Part shown: piece after piece, positions 1 to 13,958 of the stretch
Layout: each line of letters starts with the position of its first letter
Numbering within the stretch: the stretch's first letter is position 1
Origin: Panonychus citri
Taxonomy: Eukaryota > Arthropoda > Arachnida > Trombidiformes > Tetranychidae
DNA: 64,000 bases
Assembly (NCBI RefSeq): GCF_014898815.1
Contig: NW_026515543.1
Location: forward strand, 1,302,001-1,366,000
Direction: 5' to 3'
Made by a program: the position numbers and the translations under genes
Notes under the pieces: generated by a model
Databases searched by the model: none
Told to the model about the DNA's origin: nothing
Seen by the model: the letters and a program-made list of their open reading frames with translations, nothing else

Positions 1-129
1 TTACTTTCTACTGATATTGATCATATAACATTTTCCTCAGTGTTTATCTGGGAAGTTCATCTTTTCGTAATATAATAAATTGTTAGCTGGTGGAAGAAGA
101 GGAATCACAATTAATCGATCAAAACATTA

Positions 130-175
<46 letters not shown>

Positions 176-1048
176 ATGATAATCAGGAAGAGGATGTGGA
201 AATGATGTCGATGATTTAACCAGGTAGGGTGACAATAGAGTGGAAATTGAGATGAGCTTTAAATGTGATTAAATTGTTATGGTAAGAAAACTGTAAATGG
301 ACATGGAGATGATTATTATTGAAAGAGAGCAGGTTTTGACTTTACAACACGCGCCGATATTTTAACACGTATGTTGCATACAACACACACGCGCGCGTTC
401 ATCGGTGACACAATTAACCTAATTAAAAGAGAATCAAAGTGAACAAGAAAAAGCAGAAAAAAAAACTCTCAATGTAGGAATACAAGTAAAAAATCATAAT
501 CACAGTCTTAATTGTGGGAATCATAATGATCACTGGAGGTGGTGAAAGTCGGAGTGGGGTGGAAACTTTTTGCTCGAGTTTATAATTGTAAAGAGGAGGT
601 GATGGTGATTTACTTGATTATCATTACATGGGATTTGGTTGCTTGTTGATAATTGATTGGAGCTTATGTTTATTTAATGGGAAAAACATTATCGATTATA
701 ATTGATTGTTGGCAATTTGGTTACTTGATTTTGTTGATTCTCTTTTTTTTCTTGATGATGAATAACCACCATGACTTTTCGTAAAAGTGGTTGTTTTTTT
801 CTTGTTAAATTGTGATAGGAAAATGATTCTTAGTGATTCTATTGATTGTGGATTTTAAATTATGAGGGAATCAGACTGATTGTTAATTTATTTGTTTACC
901 TTTTAATAGAGATGTTGATTAACAATTTAATCTGTGACGTTAGTTATAAGATTAACTTATTAATCTCTTTCTCTTTTTTTTCTTTCATGTTGATTATCAA
1001 TTCTAATTGTGGGTTTTTGGAGTTGGTGTTTTGGGAATTGTGGATTAA
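1..1048. other. Downstream flank of the Oli-like gene
   Basis: Non-coding AT-rich DNA after the stop of the minus-strand bHLH gene. It holds a GA microsatellite near 132-173 and probably that gene's 3' UTR: TTTATT near 669-674 reads AATAAA on the minus strand and could be its polyadenylation signal. No other gene is supported. Confidence 0.5.
132..173. repeat. (GA)n microsatellite
   Basis: Uninterrupted GA dinucleotide run of about 40 bases, one of several GA/CT tracts in the window. Confidence 0.95.
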
Positions 1049-2894
1049 TTATTTATCATTCCTTTGTGAACAATTAATCGGTCTCACTGGAACTAATTTA
1101 TCGGTTACTGATCGGTCAATTAGTCCAGTGATTGGAACCAATGGTGAATCAGATTGAGAGATTCCGTTATTAGGATTGTTGATTAGATTGTTGTTAAGAT
1201 CAGTTGTTGAATTTGTACCACTTAATGTTGGTGTTGTTGGAATTGATTCACAAAGAGGCGGTGATGATGAACGACGATGATTTTGATTAATTAGACTTAT
1301 TGATGATGAAGATTGTTGTTCACCGTTAAATTGATTAGTTAACGATGGTATTGAAGCTGCAGCGGCACAAGCAGCGGCCATTCCAGCGGGCAAAGGGATT
1401 CCCGATTGGTTCATGTAGGAAATTATCCTTCGAAGCTCCTCCAAAGCATTTGCCTTCCATTGAGAGGATTAATTTATTAGAATAACGATTAACAATATAT
1501 TCTTTCAAAAATTCTACTAAATGATAAATACCTGCATTAGAATATAATTTTTGGCCAACAAGAGAGTCGCTATTTTGGACAGTTTTCTAACGGAAGGGGA
1601 ATGAGCATATGGAATAACAGATCGAAGTTCATCAAGAGCATCGTTCAGATCGTGCATTCGTCGCCTTTCTCGAGCATTTATACTCAATCGAACCTAAGAA
1701 AATACATATGATCAATAATAGGAAGGGATTTAAGGGAAATTAGAAAGTTTGGAAGGCGGGAAATAAGAGTAAGGGAGAGAGAGAGAGAAAAAAAAAGAAC
1801 AGGTAAACAAATAGTTTACTGTTAATCTAATCTACCTTCATTGATCCTCCTGATTCCAAAAGCATAGAATTAGCATTAGCAGCAAAAGAATTGCTTACTG
1901 TCTTTGCTTGTCTCATCTTCTTGGTGACAACAGGTAGATTATTACCACATCCGTTTTCGTGTTTAATTGTGGCCGTTGTACCTTCGTAGTTGTTTTCACA
2001 ATCGATTACAGGTGAAGGAGGTGAACATCTTTTACCATTGAGAAAGGGATGTTGAGGATTATGGTGATGGTGATATGATGAGGAAGAAGATGATTTAACA
2101 CTAATCTCACCATTAGGGATTCCAATTGATAAATTATTTGGAGATCCATTGGTTGTTGATTGATTATTTGATGAGCTATTATTGTGAATTATATGGTGGC
2201 CACTTAAACCACTATTAGCATTATTGGTATTGTGTAATTTTTGATAATTAGTTAACGATAATAAAGGTCCACTTGATGTATTTACTTGAGGTGAATTTGG
2301 TGAACAATTGAAATCAATTAATTTACGTTCGGAGTTTGATTCATCGCCAGAATTAACTGGTTCAATTAACGAATCACCGTCAGTTGTTGATGGAGGTGAT
2401 GGACATGATATTGGTTCGTTATTGGAATTAGGATTACCCGCTGAGGGAGGTGAAGATGAGGATGAAGATGAATTAACTATGTTATTTAGAATTAATTGTG
2501 TTGAATGATGATGCGAATTAATTATATTTAAATGGTGATGATGATGATGAGAGAGATGATGAAGTCCAGATGATGAACCATGGGAATGGTGCAAAGGATG
2601 ATGATGATGGTGATGGTGACTTGGAATCATGATTGGAGGTGATGGGATCTCACTTGAAGAAGGTGAAATTAAATGATGATTAAGGTGATGATGGTGATGA
2701 TTATGATGTCCACTTTGAACAAGACCTTCCATTAGAAGATTATTCAATGAAGTAGCCTTAATGATGGATGCTGGTGATGATGATGATGACGATGGCGGTG
2801 GCAGTGATGCAAGAGAAGATGCTGATTGTAATGATGGAGATGTTGAAATTGGTGACGAAGTTGAATCTTGTTGTTGCTTCATCTTCGAGACCAT
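1049..2894 (-). CDS. Oli: bHLH transcription factor, Olig/Beta3 family (Oli, BHLHE22/23-like)
   Basis: Three minus-strand exons: 2894-1836, 1693-1532 and 1453-1049, giving 541 aa with phase-0 introns. Exon 2 is almost exactly the bHLH domain (residues about 354-407). It starts RLSINARERRRMHDLNDALD and continues through the PYAHSPSVRKLSKIATLLL helix-2 region, a signature of the BHLHE22/BHLHE23/Oli group, and LEELRR opens exon 3. The family is nuclear, binds E-boxes, generally represses transcription and acts in neuronal fate. The N-terminal half is low complexity, with His, Ser, Asn and Pro runs; the short C-terminal tail is Ser/Asn-rich. The ATG at 2894 is the first in the frame; a second Met lies four codons on. 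Family assignment is firm. Subtype within Olig/Beta3 rests on the bHLH alone. Confidence 0.9.
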
Positions 2895-5800
2895 GAGTTA
2901 ATAATGAAATAATTAGTATTCATCATCTTTAATTTACCAAATGATATATATTTTTTTATTCCTTATTTTGATTAGCCAATGTAATTGTTGATTGTTAATC
3001 ACTGTTGTTGTGATTGTTTATATGCCAATAAACGGTTGCCACTTGTTTCACAAAAACTTTCAAATAATTGACACTTTAACTTTATATTGTTACTATTTTG
3101 ATTGTTGTTCACGATGATGATACAATTGTGGTGATACAATTATAACAATCAAATAATTCGGATTGATTGTTGTCTCTCTCTCTCTCTCTCTTTCTGTATA
3201 TGATCACTATTGATGGCGATGATGATGTTAGGACAGATGGTCTCATCGGACTATCACAATTGCTCCGCATCACTTTTTTCCTCATCCTTTTATCTATACT
3301 TTTCATCATTCCTCCTCCATCTCCTCCCACTTTGATACTTTTTCTCTTTCTTTCATCATCATCATCATCATCATCTTCTCTCTCTCTCTCTTTCTATCTC
3401 TTTGACAATTTCTGACACTCTCCAAGTTCAATTTCATCCTCCTTTCACCATCTAGACGAAAATATATATTATATCATCTTGGAATTCTCAATGAAATCAA
3501 TTAATGCTTGTTAACTAATCTTATTTTCATCTTCATCATTTGTCTATTGTTTTTTTGTGTTATCATTATCATCTAGAAGCAATTAAATAACAGACTATAT
3601 GGAATGACGATCAAGGAGGAAAAAGTTCATGGAGGTGGAGAGGAAGAAAGTTCATCCATGGTGGGAGTTGATCGCCATTTTTTTCTACCATGACAATTAT
3701 GGTTAAAGGCGTAACCTTCATGGTTTCTTGATTGTTATGAGCATCTCAAAGCAAATCATCTAATGATAATATTAACTGTGAACAAAACAATATCATTTTT
3801 CATCGTCATCATCATCATCATCTTCATGAAGAAAAGACATTTTTCTGAGTCAATTGAAAAATCGAGAAAAAATTTTTCATTTCTTGTTTCTTTTTTTTTA
3901 TCCTTTGGTAGATTGTTACAGTTTAAGCTCAACTAATTTTGTCAGAATTTTGATTCGCAAGTTTAGAAAACAGAATAATTTAATTCTGAGACTTTGCTGG
4001 AAATTGTGATGATCAAGAAGCATTCACACTGGAAATTATTTGTCATGTTTGCAACTTTATGAGAGGAGGAGGAAAAACTTTCTCCATGGGAGTTGCTCAA
4101 TGCTGAGACTCACCAAGAATTGGAATCATCTGAACCAATCAGAATATAGCAACTGATGATACACATATAATCTTAATCCACATAATCGTCAAGTCAATCA
4201 ATCAATTTTCACAAGTAATTGATTGACAGACATTCAGCTGATATGATTCATAGTAATAATCAACGCTTCAAAGTGATTTCAAGATTGTCGTACTGATATG
4301 ATCATCATGATCATCATGAAAGAGAATACAAAAAAAAGAGAATCTAAAGATTATCCAGATATGGAGTGAAAAGAGATTATCTTAATGGTGATATTACAAA
4401 TTCTGAGAAAATACAAGTGATAAAGATAAAGATGAAAATGATAACAAGGATGAGGAAAGTAAAAGATGATGATAAAGTGTAAAAATTGTCCATTCAAGTG
4501 TAAAAGTAAATCAAGATGATAATCTGATGGTGATGAAGATAAAGATGATAACTACTGTACTTTCAGGGAAAAACAATTACATCCATGATCAAACTTATCG
4601 TGATTCTCATCCGTTAATCATGTAAATCAAGTTTAAATGTAATTCCAAGCAAAACCAATTTCAATTCAATCCAATCAACATAATAATATTTATCTTTATC
4701 TTGTTAACATTGTTAAATATTAATGATACCATCAAGTTGTTAATCAGAAATTAGTTTCAGTTTCCCTTTGATTATCATCATAATCATAATCATAATCATA
4801 ACCATGATGATGATTATCAATGAATCACAATTATCATCATGATTACATTGTGTTCCCATGAAAGACAGAGATATGGGACAAAATTGTAACCTTGATTATG
4901 GACCAACAACATTATTTGATTGTTTCACTTTCTCTCTTACGATTAATAGTGACAATTAAATTAACAAGCGTTCATTAAAATTTATGAATAACTGGATTGA
5001 ATAAATTTCATGGTTTAATCCGCAATAATAACATTTGATTGTCAGAAAAAAAAACAAATCTTGTTATGGTTTATTTTTCATTTCCATTTGATTGTTGAAT
5101 GAAATTCATTGATAACCAAATGATTAACATTCATATATCAATATGATTATCAATTGAGTTGAATCAATGAAAGTTAATTGAGATACGATAATGATGATTA
5201 GAGGATGAGTATTAATTGTTGAAGTGATTTAATAGTATTGTTATAATAACAGATGTAAGATATTGATGTTAATATGTTGGAAGAGATTAAATTTCTTGAA
5301 AATTGATTATTCGTAATCAACATTGAATAAAGTTAATTGTTATGGATAATATTGTTTACAATCAGTTTGGAGAGGGATAAGAAGATGATTAACTTGTTAT
5401 GGTTGATTGAAAGGATATAAAAACAACAATTAATTTAGGAAATTTAAAACCAAGTTTATTGGCCGTTAAACTGAATTAAGAGTCTCCCCCTCGATCTTCA
5501 TGTAATCATAATGGTAACATCATGTTGATTTATCATCTCCGCTTGTCTTTGTCCCACTGGATTCACGGGAGGTAATCAACAAAAACCACCCTCACTCTCT
5601 CCTCGTCATCCTCATCTTCTTCCTCTTCCTCTTGACAAAGATGCACTTTACTATCGTCTATGGGGTGTTTCCTTCCACTTCCAAGGGGTAAAGGTAAAGG
5701 TGAAGGTGGAAAAACAACAGCAGTGGTCCATTTTAGTGGTTAACAGGCCCCATGGAGGGAAAATCTTTTGTCACTCACTCATCATCATCTTCTTCTTCCC

Positions 5801-6143
5801 AATTTTGGTTGTAGTTGTAAACCACAATTTAGACAACAATTTAACAAGTACATGAAAATGAAAGTATCGACATATGGCCTTGTACATATTACAAATTAAT
5901 ATGTATATCGACAACAATGAATCGCTATTAACGATATTATTATCATCAAATTCATATTATAAACTTGTCGATGATGATCAAGATCAACTTGTTAATATAA
6001 AGGGTCTCTTGAGATGTCTTCCTATTCATCATCATCATTGGCTTGAGTTTTTAGTTGATTCCATTGGATTGATAATCATCATCAAAGTATCAACTTGAAT
6101 CTAATTATTTTACCATAGTCAATGTTTATTGTATAGTAAACAA
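2895..6143. other. Intergenic region upstream of Oli and downstream of DHX34
   Basis: About 3.2 kb without a supportable coding exon. It contains a CT tract near 3173-3192, CAT/ATC trinucleotide runs near 3355-3375, 3807-3825 and 4775-4800, and a pyrimidine-rich segment near 5580-5640. Regulatory DNA of the bHLH gene is expected here, but no specific site could be defended. TTTATT at 6125-6130 reads AATAAA on minus and is a plausible DHX34 polyadenylation signal, 14 bp past its stop. Confidence 0.5.
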
Positions 6144-9100
6144 TCAAGTTGATTGTTCAATCTTAATTGTTTTGCTTTTTACCTCTTCAACTTGATCAAC
6201 TTTATTATGATGGTGACTTCTAATATGCTTCACAATTCCGGTTGGTGTTAAGTAAAATGTTTCCTGGCACAATTTACATTCATACTTTTTTGCCATCGGA
6301 TCCTCAGGTAACTTAAATGATGATGATGATGATGATGGTTCATTTGATGATAAATTATCACAAGCAGCATCATTTTGCCCTGAGGCTGTGGTTGGTTTGG
6401 TTATAGATGAAAGGAAACATTTCTCCCGATGACGAATCTCCTCTAATTTAGATGTAATCATTTCCATATCACAATTTGAACATTTCCATGGTTTCTTAAT
6501 GAACTTATCTTTGGAAACATCAACATCCGATAAACTGAAAGAAGGTGAAAAAAAAAGATTCATAAATATAACAGAGAAGAGATTTTAGTTGATTAAAATC
6601 AAATTAACATCTCAATCAAATTTCCAGATCCCTTAGGGTGAAAGTGGAGTGGAAACATTATCAAAATAAAAGGTTATAACCATTGATTGTCAAGTAAATA
6701 CAATTAGATAAACTCAAGAAAATAGATAAACATTTAAAAGTCAATTTACAATTTAAATGGATTTAGGATTTATCCTTATATGTATTTACACATAAAGGAT
6801 TAGATTATTATTTCATATCGATTATTTTTCCTCTTGTTGATGTAAAAAAAAAAGTATTACAATGAGATTAACGGGTTAGAGATTATCATCATCATCATAA
6901 TCTTATCACCGATGTAATTGTAAAATCAATGTAAATATAATCATAAATTGTTCATCAATCTTGGACAAAATCAACAACAACAATGAATCAAAACGATGAT
7001 CATCATGTAATCATCATGATTGATGATGTTGTTTATTTATTGTTATTTATTGATTGTGATTAAACTTACCAATTGTATGTTAAATAGTGATTAACTTTGA
7101 TACCTCCTTTAACTGGATCTGTTGAGTATTTATCAACTATGGGTGTTGATATAATCTCATCTAAAGGATTAAGGTTAATATTTTTAATCTCTTTCAATGG
7201 ATTGATTTTATCAGCTGATTGTTTCTCATCCAATGTTTTAATTTGATTGTGATTTTCATTACCATCATCATCTATAAGTTGATTAGAATCACAGCCAATG
7301 TATAATTTATCAATATCAGCTTGTAAAAGTCTCTTAATTGTAAACGGAATCTCAATTGTTAGAAAATAATCAATAAGAGTATTTAATTCATCTTTCATTT
7401 TTATCACCTCAGGACTTAACTCTTTACCACCACCAGAGTGATGATGATGATCCTCATCATCAACATTATCTTCATCAGTCCCATCTCGATCCAATGATTC
7501 TGTACATATACAAGGTGATTAAGATATAATCATCATCATCATCATCACCAAACAATCAACATTTAAAAAAATATTCAACATTATTAATGATAAAGTGAAT
7601 GAGCAAAAAAAATCTTTGTAATTTTGATATTGAATAAGATTGAAAATGTTGATAGTTTAAGTTTAATGATGAAAAAAAGTGTAAAAAAAAAGTGATGAGG
7701 ATGAAGATGAGGATGAGGATGAGGATGGTGGTTAATGGTGATAATCAACTTACCCTGGAAAACTTTTGTCAAAAGATTTAACCATAAATCACGAACTTGA
7801 ATAGCAGTTGATATAAATTTTTTCGGTAAATTGTGATTATCATCTAAACGTATTTCAATCCATTTGTCGAGTACAAGCCTAATAAGATGATGATATTAAT
7901 AAGGATGAAGATTGAAAGATGATAAATAGAGGAAAAGGAAATGAGAATAGGAAATATTATTAACAAATAATTTGCTCGACAAAAAGTCAATGAAAGTTAA
8001 AGTAATCAAATCAATCATTTACAAAGAAAAAGGTATCAATACAATTGTCCGGGTAAATTAATTACCTTGTAAAATTGTAATTAGTGTCAATCGAAGTGGC
8101 AAATAATAACATTGAATGAACTGCGGGCACTTTGAGACAATTAACTAAATAAGGTTTAGTTGTTTCAAGTAGTAAAAGATAAGCCAATAGGTAATGTTGA
8201 TTACTTTGGATTCCTTTTTCCTTAATTGTTGCTCTTTTATCATTTAATTGTAACAAATCAGGATCCAAAGCGTAGACACTATTAGGATGAAGGACCACAA
8301 ATGGTTTTGCCTGTAAAGGTAATTAAATATAGAAGAGAAAGAAATTGGTAAACAATTAACTTTGAATTACAATCAAATCGGAGTTTTTTTTTCTTGAAAA
8401 AAAAAGTTTGATGGTTAATAACAATGAATTGTACAAATTGTAATCGGTTATCATGTTAATCATTGTTAGATATTAATGTGCTTCTAGAAAGATGATCAAT
8501 TGATGATTATAATGATTCTTAGAGATCATTTTTAGTTATGGTTATGTAAATTAACTAGAAACTGTCATGTTAACTACTGTATTATCATTGATGATGATGA
8601 TGATCAATGATGAAGAGGAAACAAGTTTATCATATTTTTTTTATATAACCAAACAGCATCTTCATCATAAAGATACACATAAGTGGTAAATTCATCCATA
8701 GGATGCTCAATGTAAATGTCCATTGGGGTCATCTTAGTGATATTAATAATAACAGGGATGGGAATTGCTTTCTTTTTGTGTGTTGATATTTTGTTTCCGT
8801 GTCAAAATGATGATAATGATGAGGAGGAAGATGAGATATGATAAAGAGAGAGAGAGAGATGATAATATGATGATTCCAATGCATCTCAATGCTCTTAAAT
8901 TTTGGATGATAAAAAAAATGTATTTTCTTCCTCTTCACTGAGTTCAAAATGTCCCCTTGACCAAGAGTCAACTTTGTTCAATCAACTGACCCTTAATGTC
9001 CATACACAGATACATAAATACGCACACACATTTATTAATATGTAACAATGGACAAGAAAATGATTCCAATCAAATTTAAAGTTTTTTTCTCACTTAAATT

Positions 9101-12100
9101 GTGATTGTGATCATTGGAAATCGTTTAAGTTTTTTTCTTCCTCAAATCATTAAATTTCAACGTGAAAATTGAGTCTCGGGAAAGTTAATTAACTTGGTTA
9201 TTTGATCTGAAGATTTTTTTTTGTCGCAAATTCATTTGTTTGTTATCAATATAAATGCTTATTGAAAATTGTGTTGATCTTTTTTCTTGAGTTACAATTT
9301 AGTAGCTTCGATTGACTTTTTTCAGATCATCATCATGATTCTCATTGAACATCACCCTGTATACGATGATATTGTATAGGTTAAATTTGCCTTTTCTTTT
9401 TGATATTCTTACGATGATAATGTTTATAGGATTGTCTTTTTCTTCAGATTCTTAAGCATTTTCAACTTCCCTTTGGATTACATGGTAAATCATTGAGTTT
9501 GATGATTAAGATGATTTGGATAATTAGTGATCAGATAATAATTCGATAATTACCTTTGTATGAAATAATTGATCGGAGTCTTTTTTATACGAGTTATGTT
9601 GATCAGGAATAGCTAATTGGGGATACAGTCCACTCGTAATTATCATCTTCATCAGGTTCATATCTTTTCCTTTGAAAATTTCAGATGAATTTTTCAAAAG
9701 CTGAAACAAAGATTATGGATTAAGATTAGGATTAGGATTAAGGGTTTACAGTCGAGAATGATATTGATGTGATATTACCTTAATTTGTCGATCATTGTAA
9801 GATAATCGGAAGTCGATTTCCTTCAAATCGTAATCGTCAGTTAGTTCATTGTCTTCATCTTCTTCTTCTTCTGCTTCCCAATCAAAGTTTACTTTTAAAA
9901 TTTTCCGTTTCTTTGGACCTTTCGATTCAATTTGTCTTTTTAAGGTCATTAAATGTCGCAATTCACCGTGTCTTCGAATTCTCTCTGTTGATGTACCTGG
10001 CCCAAGTTCATTGCTTCGTCTTTTATCACCCTGACTCCTACGATTTCTAGAGGGAATTATCATTTTCCCTCTGTGAATGAAATAAAGTCCCGATTCTTTG
10101 ATCACATCTCGAAATTGTTTCCGTAATTTAGTTATCTCATAAAAACGCTGCTCTTCAAATCCTCTTCGTTTACACCATTTTCTCGAGTCCTCTGAACCTG
10201 AACTTTTAATGGTTAACCATTTATTGTAAGCTCGTAGTAATAGGAATGGGTCACCTTCAGTTGTGTCCAGTCCTCGTCGAGCTTCAATACAATCAATGTG
10301 AGAATAACCTTTAGCGGTTAACGGTGATTGGACTGAAAGACATGCTCCCATTGAGATTATTGGCTCAATAAGATTAAATGTTGACCCTAAAATAAGCATT
10401 TTTCCAATCACAATGTCAACCGGAAGTTTAGCTAACATCCGACCCATTGGAGTGATACAGAAATCACCGTGTCCATCTTCATTGTCCGGTTGATTATCAT
10501 TTGTCATCGGCTTTCTAGTTAAAGCTCCGTTTTCTAGTAAACTTGTCAATGCTTGATCGATTGATTGGTCACTTGGAGATTCGATGAAAGGAAATTTTCG
10601 CACATCCGGAAGTCCCATTTCAATCATTCGTAATAACAGCGAGTCAATTGGAACTCGGTTTATCTCTGACGTTGAATATGAGGACATCTCGTCGAAAGAA
10701 ACTGGACCGTAAAGACGATAACAAACTCCTGGACCTGTTCGTCCAGCTCGACCTTTCCTCTGTTCGGCTGAAGCTTTGCTAATCCAAAACTCTTTAAGTC
10801 GAGCCATACGAATAGTTGAATCGTAGGACATTTCCTTGACCTTACCTGAATCAATTACAAATCTGATTCCATCAATGGTCACTGAGGTTTCGGCAATGTT
10901 GGTTGATAGAATCACTTTGCGAACTCCCTCCGGGGCCAGGTCAAAGATGCGATCTTGCTCTTCCAAGGAGAGGCTTGAATGAAGTGGTAATATTATCCAA
11001 CGACGCGACTCACCTGCGTAAGGTTTACAATGGTCTGCGATAGTTTGAATGTCTGTAAGGCCACTTAAAAAGATTAGGACATCACCTCGTTCAGAGGACG
11101 GGTACTTATCATCAATCATTTTTAAAAGTCTCAAGTACGGTTCAGGGTTGATACGATTACCCCGTTTATATGAGTCACTGGAAACTGGTTGATAATATAA
11201 TTGAATTGGATATAAACGACCTGGAACTTGAATAACAGGACAGTTACCAAAATAATTGGAAAAAAGATCAACATTAATGGTTGCTGACATTAGAATTACT
11301 TTGAGATCGTTGGGTCGTTGAATCAAAAGACATTTCATTAGACCGAGAAGAAAGTCAATGGTCAAGTGTCGCTCATGAACTTCGTCTAAAATGATCACAT
11401 TGTAAGTCGATAAAAGAGGATCAGCAGTGACCTGACGAAGCATTAAACCTTCCGTGATGAACAATATTCGTGTATCTTGAGTTCGATGCCGTTCAAATCT
11501 TATCTGGTAACCGATCAAAGAACCAAAAGCATCGGCTGTCTCAAAGGTCACTCTCTTACATAAAGAGATACAAGCGATTCGTCGAGGTTGTGTACAGGCG
11601 ATATTGGTGTAACCCGCTTCGAGGAGATACTGAGGCACTTGAGTTGATTTACCACAACCAGTGTCACCTAATTGTGAGAAACAATTAATGTTGAGGAAAA
11701 AAAATCAACCATCAAATTAGTGAGGGAAAAAAGTTTCTAATCAATTTTAATTAGTGAATATGTAGACAAATGAAAATCAGATTATCTTTGATTAGTGTGT
11801 CTTGATTGATGAGTGACAATTAACGGAGCGAAATTTTAATTTTTAACTGATGTTCAAAGTAGCAATTAGTTGATATAATATTCACTGTGTATCTTGATTT
11901 TTTTGGCTATTTGATTTGTCAGCTTAATTAATTAGATATCATCAACATCATCATTAGGGTTAATTGCATTGGTGTCAAAGGAGCAATTTAAATTGTGAAT
12001 ACAAAAACCAATGTATATGGTTGGTTGATTAAGTTGATTGTGAGGGGAAAAAAATTATGAGCAAAAAAAAGTCTTAAAGCTACATTAGTTGATTATGATT

Positions 12101-13370
12101 CTTAATTGTTATAAAACATTCATCTCTCAATGATTAAAACTAATGATGAGGATGAAATGTAAATTGATTGTTTAAACCTGATCAGTAAAGGTTAGGGTAT
12201 TAGTTAAATAGCAATGATACTCTGAGGGATCATAATTAACTATTTGTAACTCAGTTAATGATTAGTTTGATTCCAGTTGATTTGCTATTAAGATATTATA
12301 TTTTTATAGAGTCAATATAATGTATAATTGTAGTTGTTATTTGTTGATTGTTGATTGTTACTGTTGATTGGATAGGATTTATCATAATTCACTGATCATT
12401 GATTTAACCATTTTCTTAACAAGTCGACCTCTAGTGCTATCAAAATTAAGGTAATTTATTAACACCATTAACTGATTGTTGGTTAAACTGTTGAGATTAA
12501 TATCAGAGGTAATGATTACCATGAAAAAAAAGAGATGAAAAGTTTTCTATTAGAATACAAATTGTATTCTTTTGATTAGAGAATTTTTTTTATCTCTTTC
12601 TGTGAATGACAAAAGAAAATTCAGATTTTTCGATAAATTTGGATAATTTAACATCCGATTAATGGGATTAGAGAGAAAAAGAATTTCTTTTTTTTCTATT
12701 CTATGAATTATCAGATTGTTAGATTGGATCTTTTTATGAATTTTCTTTTCATATTCTTTGATTGTTAGGCTAATAGAGAGTGTTGATTGATGATGTTGAT
12801 TAGAATTCAAGTTTATTGAAACTTACCTGCTACCAGAATAACTGAATGGGTCTTGAGAGTGTCGAGAATGTTTTGTTTATATTGGAAGATTGGAAGATTT
12901 TCTTTGTCTTGTTGAAGCTTTTCCATTGTTTTGATTCGCTTTTTCTCCAGAAAATTAAGATAAAGTAAAATTATATCTCGAAATTTAGTTACTCTTTCAC
13001 TCGTCAATGAATTGGTACAATAGTATTCGTCATCTTTAAACAATGAACCTTTACAGGTCATTAAGTAATCAATGTCCATCCAATCGGCTTTAATAGTTGA
13101 CTTCATTGATTCAATTATTGCTGAATTGTTACCATGGTTTTTACCAGATTCTAATGATTGTAAATATTTTGTTAAGAATATCCAGAAATCATTGTATTCT
13201 TTTGTTCCTACTGAGATTTTCTCCTTAGGGCCAAAAAACATACGATTTAAAGCTGACCGGTGATCCTCATAACGAAAAGTAGATCCAATTGATTTACTTC
13301 GATGAGAATCTTTTTCGTTTCTTCTAAATGAAGATGAAGATGAAGATTCTCTTGGCATTATGTTAATCAA
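6144..13370 (-). CDS. DHX34: ATP-dependent RNA helicase DHX34 (NMD factor)
   Basis: Seven minus-strand exons: 13370-12827, 11667-9779, 9700-9554, 8310-8066, 7878-7754, 7499-7070 and 6534-6144. Spliced length is 3771 nt, 1256 aa, close to the roughly 1140 aa known for vertebrate DHX34. The Walker A motif GDTGCGKST is assembled across intron 1. Later motifs in order are DEVH (DHX34 type rather than DEAH), MSAT and the motif VI stretch QRKGRAGRTGPG, followed by HA2/ratchet and OB-fold regions. The C-terminus has DHX34-specific features: YPQLAIPD, KDSDQLFHT, LLETTKPYLVNC, and a last exon with CxxC pairs, a single-finger-like segment and LTPTGIVKHIRSH. The family promotes nonsense-mediated decay by remodelling UPF1 complexes. 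Either of two Met codons at the start (residue 1 or 5) could be used. Confidence 0.93.
8311..9553 (-). other. DHX34 intron 3
   Basis: 1243-bp intron between the exon ending FHTK and the exon beginning AKPFVVLHP; donor GT on minus at 9553-9552. The content is AT-rich with short GA and GAT tracts. An open stretch of about 25 codons near 8640-8720 has no match to the helicase and no splice partner. No nested gene is supported. Confidence 0.7.
11668..12826 (-). other. DHX34 intron 1
   Basis: 1159-bp intron that splits the Walker A glycine codon (phase 1), with minus-strand donor GTAAGT at 12826 and acceptor TAG ending at 11668. It is AT-rich, and nothing coding is supported inside it. Confidence 0.8.
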
Positions 13371-13958
13371 TTATCACACAAATTATCACAATCACAATCA
13401 AATTAATCCATAATTAACAACAAGATTGCTGACTTACAATTTAAAATACGAAAAAACAAAATATCCAATTAAACATCACTAAATTAAAGACAATTCAACC
13501 GTGTGAAATTTTCTTCTTCAACACAATTAGGAGAATTAATTTTCAATAAATAAAATTAGTCAAAAACGTAAACAGTTAAAAAGCGAGATGATTGACAATT
13601 AGTTGATTGTCAATTTGTTGGGAAGATGAAAACAAATTCAATTTAACACATGATGTTTACGTCGTTTCCATGGTTACAGTTACCTTATTGTTGGCGGTTC
13701 TTTACAAAAAAAACCCCGAGAATCGTTAATTGTCAGTTAATTTGAACAATTAAATGTTAATAATAAACTTATTATTAGTTGTAGTTTTAATTTTGATCTT
13801 TTTTTGGTTGCTAATTTAGCTAATGATTTGACATTTGTGTTTTTGTAAAAATTGGCGACATACAATTTCATGTATTGGTTTTATATATGAAGTCACTTGA
13901 ATGAAAGTATTAATATTTATGAACAAACAATTAACTAATAACTAAATTTTATCTTTAA
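13371..13958. other. DHX34 upstream region / DNAJA3 downstream flank
   Basis: 588 bp between two minus-strand genes. It must hold the DHX34 promoter and the DNAJA3 3' UTR. The notable site is an X-box-like palindrome at 13664-13677, listed separately. Confidence 0.6.
13646..13677 (-). promoter_or_regulatory. ACACATGAT plus X-box-like composite element upstream of DHX34
   Basis: ACACATGAT at 13646-13654 is followed 13 bases after its end by CCATGG, inside GTTTCCATGGTTAC (13664-13677). The latter is a near-perfect inverted repeat resembling the RFX X-box consensus (GTTNCCATGGNAAC type). It lies about 290 bp upstream of the DHX34 start codon. The same pair of words in the same order occurs upstream of CDK5RAP1. 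Function is inferred. Confidence 0.45.

Noticed and set aside
846..1157. Open frame of about 100 codons on plus opposite the Oli 3' end
   Set aside because: Antisense to the last exon of a well-supported bHLH gene and rich in Leu, Ile and Asn; no splice or homology support.
5874..6098. 74-codon plus-strand frame downstream of DHX34
   Set aside because: No family resemblance, composition like the surrounding AT-rich DNA, and it lies in the probable DHX34 3' flank.
8640..8720. Short acidic open stretch in DHX34 intron 3 considered as an extra exon
   Set aside because: The flanking exons join in phase 0 exactly where the DHX34 family is continuous (FHTK / AKPFVVLHP), so no residues are missing.
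9715..9745. Degenerate TTAGG-like (GATTAG) repeat resembling arthropod telomere sequence
   Set aside because: Only about four imperfect units inside a normal intron; explained by AT-rich simple sequence.
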